Under the pieces are notes generated by a model that was not told where the DNA came from, did no database searches, and worked only from the letters and a program-made list of their open reading frames with translations. A stretch of DNA of 64,000 nt from Vanrija pseudolonga (Eukaryota > Basidiomycota > Tremellomycetes > Trichosporonales > Trichosporonaceae), in NCBI RefSeq assembly GCF_020906515.1, contig NC_085853.1, positions 2,108,001 through 2,172,000 of the forward strand, read 5' to 3'. The stretch's first letter is position 1, and each line of letters starts with the position of its first letter. Both the position numbers and the translations under genes were made by a program. Below are positions 12,033 to 21,730 of the stretch, piece after piece.

Positions 12033-12086
12033 GGCCGCAACGCTGGGTGGTGGCAATGCCTCCCCTCCCCCCCTGCCACCACAACC

Positions 12087-12745
12087 ATGCTCCTCCTCGC
12101 CCCGCTCGCACTGCTCGCAGCGGCGCCCCTCGCCGCGGCAAGCTCGGCGCGGGTCATCTTCCCGACCTCGCAAGACTGGTGTACGTCCCCCTCTTCTCTT
12201 GTGCCGCTCACGCCGCAGGGATCAACGACCACTCGACGCCAGCATACGTCGTAGCGGCCTTCACGCCGTCCACGAGCGCACAGACGCACGTGCGGATCAA
12301 CCTCACCTCGTCGTCGCTCGACGTGCCGTTCGACTTCTCCGCCAACGCCGGCGCCGAGGGGATCGACCTGGGATACCTCGCTGCTGGGGAAGAGAAGGAG
12401 TGGGTCGTGTGGGCGCGCGGCAGCCGCTTCCTTGGCAACGCGTTCCGCCTCTCGCTCGAGTACAGCGACGGCACGCGCGTGTCGTCCGAGCCGTTCGAGA
12501 TCAGGCCCGCGGGCAGTGCGGTCACGCAGGCGCCGTCGATTGGCGTCGTGCACGCCACGCCGCCGCCTATCCTCGCTGCGGCGGCATCCGAGTCGGCCTC
12601 TGCGGCCGTGTCCGCCTCACAGTCGGCAGCTGCTGCCCCCGCTGCGTCGGCGTCAGCCGCGCCAGCCAAACCCAGCAGCGCCGCACCTGCAGCTTACCTC
12701 TCCCCGCTGCTGCTCCTCGCAGCCGCCGCCTACGCTGTGCTGTAG
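12087..12745 (+). CDS. Small KRE9/KNH-like, probably GPI-anchored surface protein
   Basis: Exons 12087-12180 and 12219-12745 (38-nt intron) encode 206 residues. A signal peptide is clear (LLLAPLALLAAAPLAAA). The intron splits a Trp codon after its first base, giving a DWWINDH junction; the three surface genes at 46.7-50.4 kb have an intron at the same place. The middle is a beta-type domain (PFDFSANAGAEGIDLGYL, then SLEYSDG), followed by an Ala/Ser-rich stalk and a hydrophobic tail (LSPLLLLAAAAYAVL) that fits a GPI-attachment signal. The arrangement matches fungal Ser/Thr-rich GPI proteins of the KRE9/KNH1 type. Likely at the cell surface. Confidence 0.75.
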
Positions 12746-13219
12746 TACAGCTGTAGTTAGGACAATCACCATGTATACATATGACGTTGCGCTTTGTGTC
12801 CCTTGCGTTTCGATTTACGGTGGCTTGTTGTTGTCGCTGGACAATGTGGCGCGGGCGGAGGCCGGTGTGATGCGGCCGTGATCCAGCAGTCATACATGCC
12901 GCCGCTTGTGATGCCGTCTTGACAGGCATGCATTCTCGATACAACAACAGCAGCCGCACACCCCCGTGCCTGCTCGTAATCAATCCCCAGATCCACGTCC
13001 TTTGTCCCCCCGTCATTGTCCCCAACTCTGTTTGTGGTGGCGGGAGTAGTGATGGAGGAGGGGGGAGGCATTGTTTACACTCTTCCATCGCTCGTTTGTT
13101 TGGCAAGTGATGGAGGGGGTGGGTGGGGGTGGTGATGGCGACCTCGTCTGGCGAACTACATAAGGCGTCGAGGGGGGGTAGCAGTAACCCATCTCTCACT
13201 CCTTCATCCCACAACAAAC
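12746..13219. other. Intergenic region
   Basis: About 470 bp with no supported gene; G-rich near 13110-13180. The sequence CTACATAAG at about 13155-13163 could serve as the TATA element of the next gene. Confidence 0.45.
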
Positions 13220-15590
13220 ATGGCACGCACCAAGCAGTCGCGCGCCGACGCAGCCAAGGCAGCAGCTGCTGAGGCTGAGGCTGCCTCGTCTAGCACCGCC
13301 GCACCCAACCACACCCACACCCACACCCACACGCTCCAAGAGCTCTACCCCAACCTCGGCGGCGTGACCGACCACTACGGCAATACCACTGCTGAGCCAG
13401 TACCCCCCGCCGCCCTGGCGCGCTGGGAGGCCCACGCGAGGACGTACCCCCGCGAGACAGGCCACGGGATCATCATCCCCTTCTCGCGCCGAGCGGACAA
13501 GGTGTCGCGCGTGGTGAGTACCTACCCTGCCCTTCCACCCCCTCGACCCCCCACTGACCCCCCCAGGTCAAGTACTTCTCCGACCCCAACCCCGCCGTCT
13601 ACCTCCTCCCCTACAGCGCAGCGTGTAACCGCTGCGTGCACATGAGCTGGTTCTGCTTCCGCAAGAGCCCCGCGGGGCCGTGCCTCACCTGCCGCAACGA
13701 GAAGAACTGCCGCCCGAACCAGGGCATGGAGGTCCGCATGCTCGAGCCGGCACAGAAGCGCATGCTCGAGAGCAAGGGGTTCGTGCTGCCCCCTCTGCCG
13801 GCGCGTGAGGCCGGGAGCGTCGCGCCGCTGGCCGGTGCCGCCGGCGGCTCTGCCACTCCCGCCCAGCGTGCCACTAAGCCCAGCGCGGCGAGCACGAAGC
13901 GCCGCCGCGCGCCCGTCGACACCGACACGGACGAGGAGGAGGAGGAGTACCGCCCCTCCCCTAAGCGCCGCGGTCGTCCCACACAGCGCGTCATGAGCCC
14001 CCTCACCTCGGTGCCACCAAGCGACGCGGAGATGTCCGCCGGGCCGTCGCATTCAGCTGGCACGCCGGCCGCCGACCACGCGTCGTCGCTATCGCGCTCT
14101 CCGACACGTCTGGACACGCCTGCCTATGGCGCCATGACGGACGACGACGTTGCCCGCTTCATCGCGACTGGCTATGGCGTCGAGGGCGAGGAGAAGGTCA
14201 ACAGCCTGATGGACCAGGACGAGGAGGAGGAGAAGGACGAGCTCGAGGACCACACGGACGTGGGTCAGTGGCATGCCGACCGTCGCCCTGCTGCGTACGA
14301 GTCACACATTGCCGATTACCCCACCATCGCGGCGAGCGCCCACTCCCCCGCCAACGCACACCACTATCCCCAGGGGTACCCTTACACACAGCAGCTGCCC
14401 GAGCCCGCGGCGTGGGGGAACATGACGCGGGAGATGGACCACCGTGGGCCGCTCGACAGCCACTCTCCGCACGACGCGCACTACGGTGGCAATGTGGCAG
14501 CACACTACCCCGATGAGGCTCACCAGTCCGCCTACGTTCCTATGCAGCACGCACACCCCCACCAGTCTGCTCAGTACACACCGTTCGACATGCGCCCAGC
14601 GCAGCCCCGGTACCCCAACGGCGAGCAGCGCCACCTCCCCTCCGACGTTGAGGAGAAGCGCAAGCCACAACGCCTCTTCACCGCTCCCAACCCCATCAAC
14701 CGCGGTGGCCACAATGGTAAGGACTTTGGCGAGACGTGGCCTAATGGCTACCAGCGCGGCCCGGGTCGCCAGTAGAGCGCCAGCGGCGCGAGCAGCGCCC
14801 CCCTTCCCCCGCCTCCGATCTCTCTACCCCGCCACCACAGACCCGCACCGCTACTTCCCGCCTCTCGTCTGTCGACGACGCATTAGATCTTCCTGTCTAC
14901 ACTGTAGCCCCTCCACCGATACCCGAACACGACGATACCCCCGTCCATGATACCCCGCCTGTCCGTAATACCCCACCCAAGCCTTCCCCTGCGAAGAAGA
15001 CCGCCACACCACCCAGGAAGCGTCCCTCCCCACTCAAGACCACCCCACGCCGCACGTCAAGTTCTCTCCGGCCCAAATACCCCTCCCCGTCCCCTCCTCG
15101 CACCCCATGCGCCTCCTTCAAGCACCTGTCCACGCAGCCCGCGTACGCGCCCACTATCGCGCTCGCAGAGCTCACCCTAGCACAACTCAAGGCCGCCAAG
15201 TCAGAGTACGCCGAGACGCGGACGTATACATGGCACGCCGCGAGCCAGGAGCGCAAGGCGCTCGTGTACATCTGCGCACTCCTCCCGCCCCACCTGCATG
15301 AGGCGTTCGTCGAAGGCGTGAGGAACGCGTGGACCCACCGCGACAAATACGAGCCCCCGCAGGGAGTAACGGACCTCGTATCAGGCTCGGAGGGCAGGGC
15401 GCGCCAGCTAGAGAGGCTCTTCCTCCGCGGCTTGAGCCTGCGTGAGCGGACGCGCCTCGGCGTCGTGGCTGGTACCCGCTTCGAACCGGCCGCCATGGTC
15501 GACCTCGCGCTGCGCTGCATGCCGAAGGAGCGGCGGGCGCTCCTCATCCGCGCGGTGCACATTGCTGTGAATGACAAGCGCGCTGTGTGA
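13220..15590 (+). CDS. Large protein with a variant zinc-cluster-like motif
   Basis: Three exons (13220-13513, 13567-14716, 14773-15590) encode 753 residues. The second intron (56 nt, CTAAT branch) removes an in-frame stop at 14775 and connects to the third frame, which stays open and codon-biased for 800 bp. Six cysteines at residues 118, 121, 128, 137, 140 and 146 have the spacing C-x2-C-x6-C-x8-C-x2-C-x5-C, close to but not identical with Zn2Cys6. An early His-Thr repeat comes from a CCCACA run. Basic patches (KRRRAP, PKRRGRP) could be nuclear signals. The middle is disordered, and the last 150 residues look helical. Probable nuclear regulator; not identified. It shares the cysteine layout with the gene at 3637. 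Confidence 0.75.
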
Positions 15591-15869
15591 TTCAGTTGTG
15601 GTATAGAGCATATTGTATAATAATGCATAGAGAGATTCCTTAGTCAGTTGGGACAAGACACTGGCACTGTGTGTCGCGTGCGGCGACTCTAACCCATGCA
15701 TTCACCAGGGACGTGTGTATCTCCCGGCATATGTATTACCATTACCCTCGCAGGCCGTCGTGTATGCGTGGGACTATAGTAGTGTGATACTTGTGATGAC
15801 TGGTGTGTTGTTGACTGACTCGAACTCTGTCTCCTCCTCCTCCTCCTCGCTGCCCCGCCCAACTCGCCG

Positions 15870-16617
15870 CTACAACGTCCCCTCGACGCGGGTCACCGCC
15901 TGGCCATTGAACACCTCCATGCGGTGGGCGCGCACCTCGTCGTCGGCGGTATACGGTGGCGGGATCTCGTTCTTTCCCTTGCCTCCTCCGGTGCTGCTCG
16001 AGCTGGCGCCGGGGCTCGTGGGCGTGGGGCTGAGCTTGCCCTTGTTGGAGTCGGAGCGGCGTGTCCCGCCGACCATGGTGCCCCAGTCGCCCGTCTTGCC
16101 GGGCGAGAGGGACACGCTGGGCCGCAGCGAGTCGGACACGGTGGACAGGCGCGACAGCCGCCTCGAGGCCGGCGAGGGCGGGAGCGCGGTCGACTCGCGC
16201 AGGCGGTAGTCCTCCCTCACCGCGTAGAACGCGGGCGCGAACTGCGCCAGCTGCTTCTCGAGCACGTCGAGCTTGTGCCCCAGCTCGTCGTCCCCCGTCC
16301 CCCGGGAGCGCTTGTACTCGATGTACTTGTCCAGCACGGCGCGGGGATATCTAATAAGTGTGTCAGTAAGGCCGGCTCAGCTGCACGCCGACTCCGACTC
16401 ACGGTCCGTCCGGCGGGCCAGTATACCCGCGTAACAAGCGCACCACGTCCGAGCTGCACTTGGGTATGCAGGGTATCCCGCGCCACGACTTCTTCTGGTG
16501 GTCTGGGTGCGGTGGCGCGACGCCAAACTGCGCCTTGGCGATCTGCTGCCTTTCGTGGATGTTGTGCGCGACGACTGTGAGCGCGCCGATGAGGAGGATC
16601 GACTCGATGATGACCAT
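15870..16617 (-). CDS. YPV/WPP-module family member A (membrane-anchored, PPPY tail)
   Basis: Two exons (16617-16403 and 16350-15870), 231 residues. It opens with a hydrophobic segment, VIIESILLIGALTVVAH. Exon 1 ends DVVRLLRGYTGPPDGP; exon 2 begins YPRAVLDKYIEYKRSRG...KLDVLEKQ and runs straight into LAQFAPAFYAVREDY, so the second family intron is absent. The WPP end of the module is weak. The Ser/Pro tail carries IPPPYTADDE near the C-terminus, the PY motif seen in several relatives. An in-frame ATG at 16719 would add 34 residues before the hydrophobic start. A TATATTAA element on this strand near 16796-16803 lies closer to that ATG, so the start is not settled. Function unknown. Confidence 0.78.
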
Positions 16618-16949
16618 GTCGTTGCGGGCGGGGATGCACAGCTGCTTGCTGCAGGAGGAGCAGGAGGAGGAAGAAACAGGCTGCCAGTGGCGACCGACGC
16701 GGGTTATGAGTGGCGCCACGGGCCGGTCGCGGTGACGTCGTTGCCATCGGCGAGTCCAGACTCGGCACCGCTGCTGCAGCAGCGGCCACGACGCTTAATA
16801 TACAGGATACATACATACGATGGCTCGGCGCCTCCGAGATCAGCGCGTCACGCCGACGTCGTCACTCTGGCCATCGGCGGCGATGATGCTTCCGGGCACT
16901 TACGACCAGCAGCAGCAGAGGCCAAGAGATCTACCACCTGCGCGGCGTC

Positions 16950-17607
16950 CTAATACTGATATGACGCCGCGCGCGCGCGGTGCACGGCGCGCCCGTGGTG
17001 TATGCCAAGATATTGCGCGCGCGCCTCGTCGGCCGGCGTGTACGGCGGCAGCTGGTCCCTGTCTGGCGCGCTGGTCGGCATCAGGCTCGCCAGCGAGCCC
17101 GAGTTGCGGAGTTCTGGCGCGAGCCGTGGTGGCGCGGGCATGGGGGGCTGGAGAACGCGTGATGGTGGCAGGCCGTTCCACTGGCGGACTGTCGAGAACA
17201 CTGCGGCGTAGTGGGGCAGCTGTACCGTCAGCTGATGGTCCCACACCACATCACCCACTGTGGCCTCAAGCACCTCTAACTTCGCGGGCAGGTCGTCCTC
17301 GCTCGTGCCCTTGTGCCGCTTGTACGCGACATACGAGCCGACCACGCACAGGGGGTAGCTGGGAGTGTGAGTGTGTGGTCGGTGGGGGGAGGCGGGCTCA
17401 CTTGCCCACCGGTGGCCCGCGGTACGCGCCGAGGCAGGCCACGACGTCGACTGCCCGCCGCGGGACGAGGGGCACCGACGCGGCCTCGGTCGCGGACATG
17501 TAGTCGAGTGGCGGGCGCACGCCGAAGCGGCGCGCCTCCTCGCTGTGCCGGTGGTGGACGATGGCGCCGACCGCGCCTGCGATGACTAGGGCCTCGAAGA
17601 AGACCAT
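16950..17607 (-). CDS. YPV/WPP-module family member B
   Basis: Exons 17607-17402, 17358-17259 and 17219-16950 give 191 residues. The hydrophobic start is VFFEALVIAGAVGAIVHH. Exon 1 ends with VPRRAVDVVACLGAYRGP, the middle exon is exactly 100 nt (YPLCVVGSYVAYKRHKG...KLEVLEAT), and exon 3 begins LPHYAAVFSTVRQW followed by LPPSRVLQPPMP, a degenerate WPP end. The tail has LPPYTPADEA. The second intron is only 39 nt, a multiple of three with no stop, so retention would simply insert 13 residues (204 in all). I call it an intron because donor, CTGAC branch, acceptor and position match the relatives. Function unknown. Confidence 0.78.
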
Positions 17608-18031
17608 GGGGGTGGTGGGGTGGGAGTGAGGTGGGTGTGTGTACTGTGTCTTGGGGGCAGCTATAAGGTCACCTGTTGGGGGCTGGTTGTTGTCGCAACG
17701 GCGGCGCGGTGGGCATCGCGCGACGACGCGTGGTGGGTGGTGGCGCTGTGGCGGCTTGTGCGACCAGTGGCGCGATCGGCGCGAGGCGAGGCGGAACAAC
17801 GACCCACGCCCGCGTGCGACTATGGCGAGCGCTCTCCGCATCGCATGCAGCACAGCTCGATGCACAAGGCATCGCTTGAGCGCTTGACATCGCTCGACAG
17901 TGCGCACACCGGTGCCATCGCAGTCCGCAGAGCACCGCTACGACATGTGTCGCACCCCACAACGCCAGACGCCAGATCGCGACGTTTCATCCGACAGCCC
18001 GTGCACTCGTAAACTCGTGTCATATACATGT
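17608..18031. other. Intergenic region
   Basis: About 420 bp between member B and the proline-rich gene. A TATAAG sequence at 17662-17667 lies about 55 bp upstream of member B's start. No gene seen. Confidence 0.5.
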
Positions 18032-19295
18032 CTACATTGCTCTTCCCACCCCGGCTTCGACGCCGGTGTCCTGCGGCACACCGTGGCGCTGTGCACTGCC
18101 CCACCCGCTCTCAGACCACCCGGGCGAGCTGCTCTCGTACGCCGAGTAGATCCAGTCCTCTTCAGTCGACTGCGCGGCGGGGGGCAGCGACCAGCGCCAC
18201 GGTGCCGGGGCGTCACCGTGCCCGCTGAAGCTTGGCGGCGGGGACGTGAAGTCGATTATCTCCTGCATCCGCGAGTCGCGTGTCGTCTTGCGGCGCATGA
18301 GGGCGGCACGCGCCTCGGCGCGCGCAGCAGGCGTGTCGGCTGTGCTGCTCTGCTGGTGCTGTCCGAGCCCCATGCCGGCCAGTGCGAGCCCCAGCCCCGC
18401 CACATGCCCGTCAGGATACAGGCTGTGTCTGCTCACGCTGGCGTCGAGCGAATCCGGGTCATGGTCCAGGTCGAGGTCGATGCCGTACTCCAGCAAAAAG
18501 TTGGCCTCATCGCGCCACATGTCCTCGACCTCTTGTAACGAGTAGTCGTGCCCGTCCTCGCTGTCGTCGGGTGGGGCGAGGTCGTCGGGCGCGGTGTGCG
18601 CCTTGGTCTGCTTGGGCAGCGGAAGCGGAGGTGGGGGCGAGTTGGGCGGCGATGCGGCAAGGTAGCCGAGATACTCGGTCTCTGGGCGAAGGCTGGGGGT
18701 GGGGGTTGGCTCTGACCGAGGGGCGGGCCGTGGTGCCGGAGGTAGGGGCGCCGCTGGAAGAGGAGGGGGCGAGTCGGCCAGATACCCTAGATACTCTGTT
18801 TCTGGGCGGGGCGGCCGCGGCGGCGCCGCCCGAGGGAGGGGTGGAGGTGATGGCAGGGGAGGTGGGGATGTGGGGGACACTGGGGGAGAGCCCGCGAGGT
18901 AGCCCAAGTACTCTGTCTCTGGGCGCAGTGGCCGTTCCGGCGGTGTACGATGGGGTGAAAGCGGCGCGGTGGACTTGAACGTGGGTGATGGTGGGAGGAT
19001 TCGCGGAGGGGATAGTGGCGGCGAGGGTTTGATGGCTGGCAGCCCCGGTGGTGGCGGGGCTGATGGGCTGGCGAGCATTGTCTCTGGCCGGTCGTCGGCG
19101 ACGAAAACCGAGGAGCGGAAGTACGACAGTGTGGAACGTCTTGACGGGCTTTGCGAGCTTCTTGACGGGCGCAGCGGCGCGCTTGTAGTGCTCCGGGTTG
19201 GGGGTCCAGTACGGGTACGGCCCGCCTGGTTGCTGCGGCGCCGGGGGCCCCCCAGCGAGCGGCGTGAAGGGCATGCCTGGGTCGTGTTTGCCCAT
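18032..19295 (-). CDS. Proline-rich protein with three ETEYLGYLA repeats
   Basis: The first 64 codons from 19295 (MGKHDPGMPFTPLAGG start, ending near VVLPLLGF) have strong codon bias. The bias then moves to another frame that stays open to a stop at 18032, so an intron is needed between about 19050 and 19110. A 43-nt intron at 19060-19102 keeps frame and gives 406 residues, but its donor is weak and other joints are possible. The body is Pro/Ser-rich with three copies of ETEYLGYLA followed by an SPP element, 39-40 codons apart. An acidic region (EDGHDYSLQEVEDMW) and a Trp-rich C-terminal part follow. It lacks the YPV/WPP module despite lying inside the array. Function unknown. Confidence 0.55.
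18645..18928 (-). repeat. Three in-gene direct repeats encoding ETEYLGYLAxSPP
   Basis: Copies end near 18925, 18808 and 18688, that is 117 and 120 bp apart. Each encodes RPETEYLGYLA, then G, D or A, then SPP. Synonymous differences show they are not recent exact copies. Confidence 0.75.
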
Positions 19296-19582
19296 CTCGT
19301 GTGTGTGTGTGTTGTTGCCGAGTGTGGGGTGTTACGAGTGGCGGATCATGATGTGTCGCTGCATCTACGATGCACACGACAATGACAATGATACTGGGCT
19401 ATGCGATGGCGAGTTGCAAGCCCGTCGTGGTGGTTTGTGAGAAGGAATGAGATGCACGGATCAGAAGGCCCGAGTTGCGCCAAAACGCCACACTGCGACG
19501 CAACCACCCACCACAGCCAGCACCCAGCCCACTCAGCGTCCATCAATCAACACATCTATACAACAATGAATGCAATGTACAA

Positions 19583-20220
19583 CTACTCGCGCGGAATGAC
19601 ACACCGCGTCACGCCCCACAGCTTGACTACGACCGGCGGCGGCGAGCTCGGCGCAGAAGACGACTGCGAAGAGGACGACGACGACAACGTGGGGTCGCTC
19701 TCGTCCCCTCTCAGCTTGGGCCGCGCGCTAACGAGCGCCTGCGCAGCATGCGACCGCCTCCACCACGAGTGGGGCCGCTCCGCCGGCGGCGGCGGTGCGG
19801 CGGCGGGGACAGCAGCAGCGGTCCGTAACCTCGTCGAGCGATGCGTATTGCGCGCCTCGGCAAACTCGCGGGGGTAGCCCGGCAGCTGCATATGCATGTC
19901 AGTGACAGACCGAGACGGGGACCCCTGGCCACCCACCTGCTCCTCGAGGCTGCGCAGCCCGCGCGCAATCTCGCTGTCGGCGTATCCCCACTCGAGCTGG
20001 TGAAGCACCAGCGCGCGGATGACGGGGAGCGCTAGTCTGGGGAGTGTCAGCTTCGGAGCATGCATGGTGCGACTCGGCCCGCTCACTCGCGCGGGGGCTG
20101 CGGCTCGCCGTCGACGGGCTTGAGGATGCACAGCACGTCCTGCGTGCTGTAGATTGCCAGTGTGGTGCCGTAGCGCGCTGGGGTGCCGGCGACGCGGGTG
20201 CTGGGGCAGACGCCGTTCAT
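19583..20220 (-). CDS. YPV/WPP-module family member D (divergent)
   Basis: Exons 20220-20087, 20036-19937 and 19885-19583 encode 178 residues, with introns of 50 and 51 nt. The middle exon is again 100 nt. Exon 1 ends in QDVLCILKPVDGEPQPPRE; the middle exon reads LALPVIRALVLHQLEWG...LRSLEEQ; exon 3 starts LPGYPREFAEARN. The LGPS/WPP segment is missing, replaced by a Ser/Pro/Ala-rich tail containing an acidic DESDP patch and a Ser run. There is no hydrophobic start and no PPPY. Membership rests on exon phases, the 100-nt exon and residual motif matches, which together are unlikely by chance. Function unknown. Confidence 0.7.
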
Positions 20221-20632
20221 GGGGGAGTGGACAGTGTCAAGCTGCGATGAGATGCGTTCTCCTCTGAAGAAGAAGCCTCCAAGGACACGGCGGCGGCGGC
20301 GGAGAACAATGGCTTGCTACTGCCCGCCTCATCGCCTCGGCGCAATGCTTCGCGATCTCGATGGCCCGGTGACCACCGCTCGGCCACGGCAAGACACGGC
20401 AACAAGCGCTGCCTATGATGCAGGTACCCCCATTCCGCGCGCTCGTACTCTGTGTTACATCTTGTCTGTGTGTCTGGGGTCTGCTTGCTTCTACTGTACA
20501 ACTTTGCTGCCTGGCCGCCTGCCCGCCTCGTTGCGTGGCCGTGCCGTGCCGTGCTGCCTGCCACATTTACAACAGTCGTCATTGCCTCGCCCTGGATCAC
20601 TCAATCTGCCCACATCCTTTACACCACCCTCC
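20221..20632. other. Intergenic region between members D and E
   Basis: About 410 bp, no supported gene; it probably holds the promoter of D and the 3' end of E. Confidence 0.45.
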
Positions 20633-21331
20633 CTAGAACAACAGCGGCGCACGCTCGTCAAACGGCGTGTATGGAGGGGGCGGCTCGGTCCCCTTGATCT
20701 GTCTGCTCATGCGCGTCGCAGCGTTCATGACGACACGGTCGAACCGGTGCGCGGCGGGCGGCGGCCACGGGATAGGAAGGGCCTTGGACGGCCCCAGCGC
20801 TGTAAAGTAGCGCACAATGTTGAAGGCTGCAGCGTAGAGCGGGAACTGGGGGTGGTGGAGCTGTCAGCGCACGCACGCGCGCACGGCACGGCACGGCACA
20901 GCATGCATGCATGCTTGCATTACGACTCACCTCGCGCTCCAGAACCTCGAGCTTGCGCGCGATGACTGCCGTCTTGCGCCCGCGTGTAATCTTGTTGACG
21001 ACGTAGGCCCGTATGACGGACACTGGGAATCTGGACCATGGCGTGAGCCACGACTCCAGCCAGTGACAGCCAGCTCAACTCACTCATGCAAAGGTGGGCC
21101 AGAGTAGACGCGCAAGCACACCCGCACATTGCTGGCCGAGCGCACAAACAGGCCGTCTTGGCTCTCGTCGCGCTTGACGGCGCTCGAGGCGCGGCGTAAC
21201 CTTGGCCGGCGCGGGGTTGGGTGGGCAGTGACAAGCTCAAACCCCTCCGAGAGCCACTCGCCGCTGCCTGGCCGATCGGGGTGGTCTGGCAGCGGCCCGA
21301 CCGACATGTCTGTGTTTGTTCGGAAGATCAT
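20633..21331 (-). CDS. YPV/WPP-module family member E (short, PPPY at C-terminus)
   Basis: Exons 21331-21084, 21030-20931 and 20845-20633 give 186 residues; the middle exon is 100 nt. Exon 1 ends SNVRVCLRVYSGPPLHE, the middle exon reads FPVSVIRAYVVNKITRG...KLEVLERE, and exon 3 reads FPLYAAAFNIVRYF then LGPSKALPIPWPPP. It ends PPPPYTPFDERAPLLF, so the PY motif is nearly terminal, and the last residues (DERAPLL) also resemble an acidic dileucine sorting signal. This is a compact member with little tail, useful for defining the core. A TATAA-type element lies about 45 bp upstream, near 21378. No clear membrane segment in exon 1. Function unknown. Confidence 0.8.
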
Positions 21332-21730
21332 GGCGGTGAGGGGGATGGTGCGCGGTGCATGGCCCTTCGCAGTTGTCTATAAGTGGTGCTGCTGGGGGTG
21401 ATGGATGCGGAGTCAGCAGCAGCAGCAAATGCCAACGGCGACGGAGACCTCGTCGCCGCCCCCGCCTAGTCGCCCCGTTCGTCACGCGACAACCAGCGAC
21501 GAGAAGCGATGATGACTGCAATGCATACCGCTGAGAGCCATCGTGACTTGGTGACTGCTGCTTCTACACACTCGTTACATGCACTATCCACGCTCGCTCG
21601 ATCCACGCACGCTCACCACCACCACCACCGAATCACATGGGCGCAGACGTCGGCCGAGTCACACGCCCTGCCCCGCCCTTCGGCGTCGTCGTCGTCGTTG
21701 TCGTCGGTGGTGCCGCTGCTTCGCGCCTTC
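21332..21730. other. Intergenic region between members E and F
   Basis: About 400 bp, with CAC-type short repeats near 21610-21630; no gene seen. Confidence 0.45.

Larger units (their letters stand above)
11345..12086. other. Intergenic region with a poly-G tract
   Basis: About 740 bp without a supported gene. It contains a run of 15 G at 11866-11880 and ends in the promoter of the small surface-protein gene. Confidence 0.55.

Noticed and set aside
13308-13332. CCCACA repeat considered as a CRISPR-like or regulatory repeat
   Set aside because: It is a short microsatellite inside a coding exon (His-Thr repeat); there are no spacers.
15591-15869. Possible small gene between the converging genes
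   Set aside because: No biased frame and no RNA fold; the region fits two 3' ends.
19083-19107. A 25-nt intron to join the two frames of the proline-rich gene
   Set aside because: It keeps frame but is shorter than any plausible spliceosomal intron; a 43-nt alternative also keeps frame.
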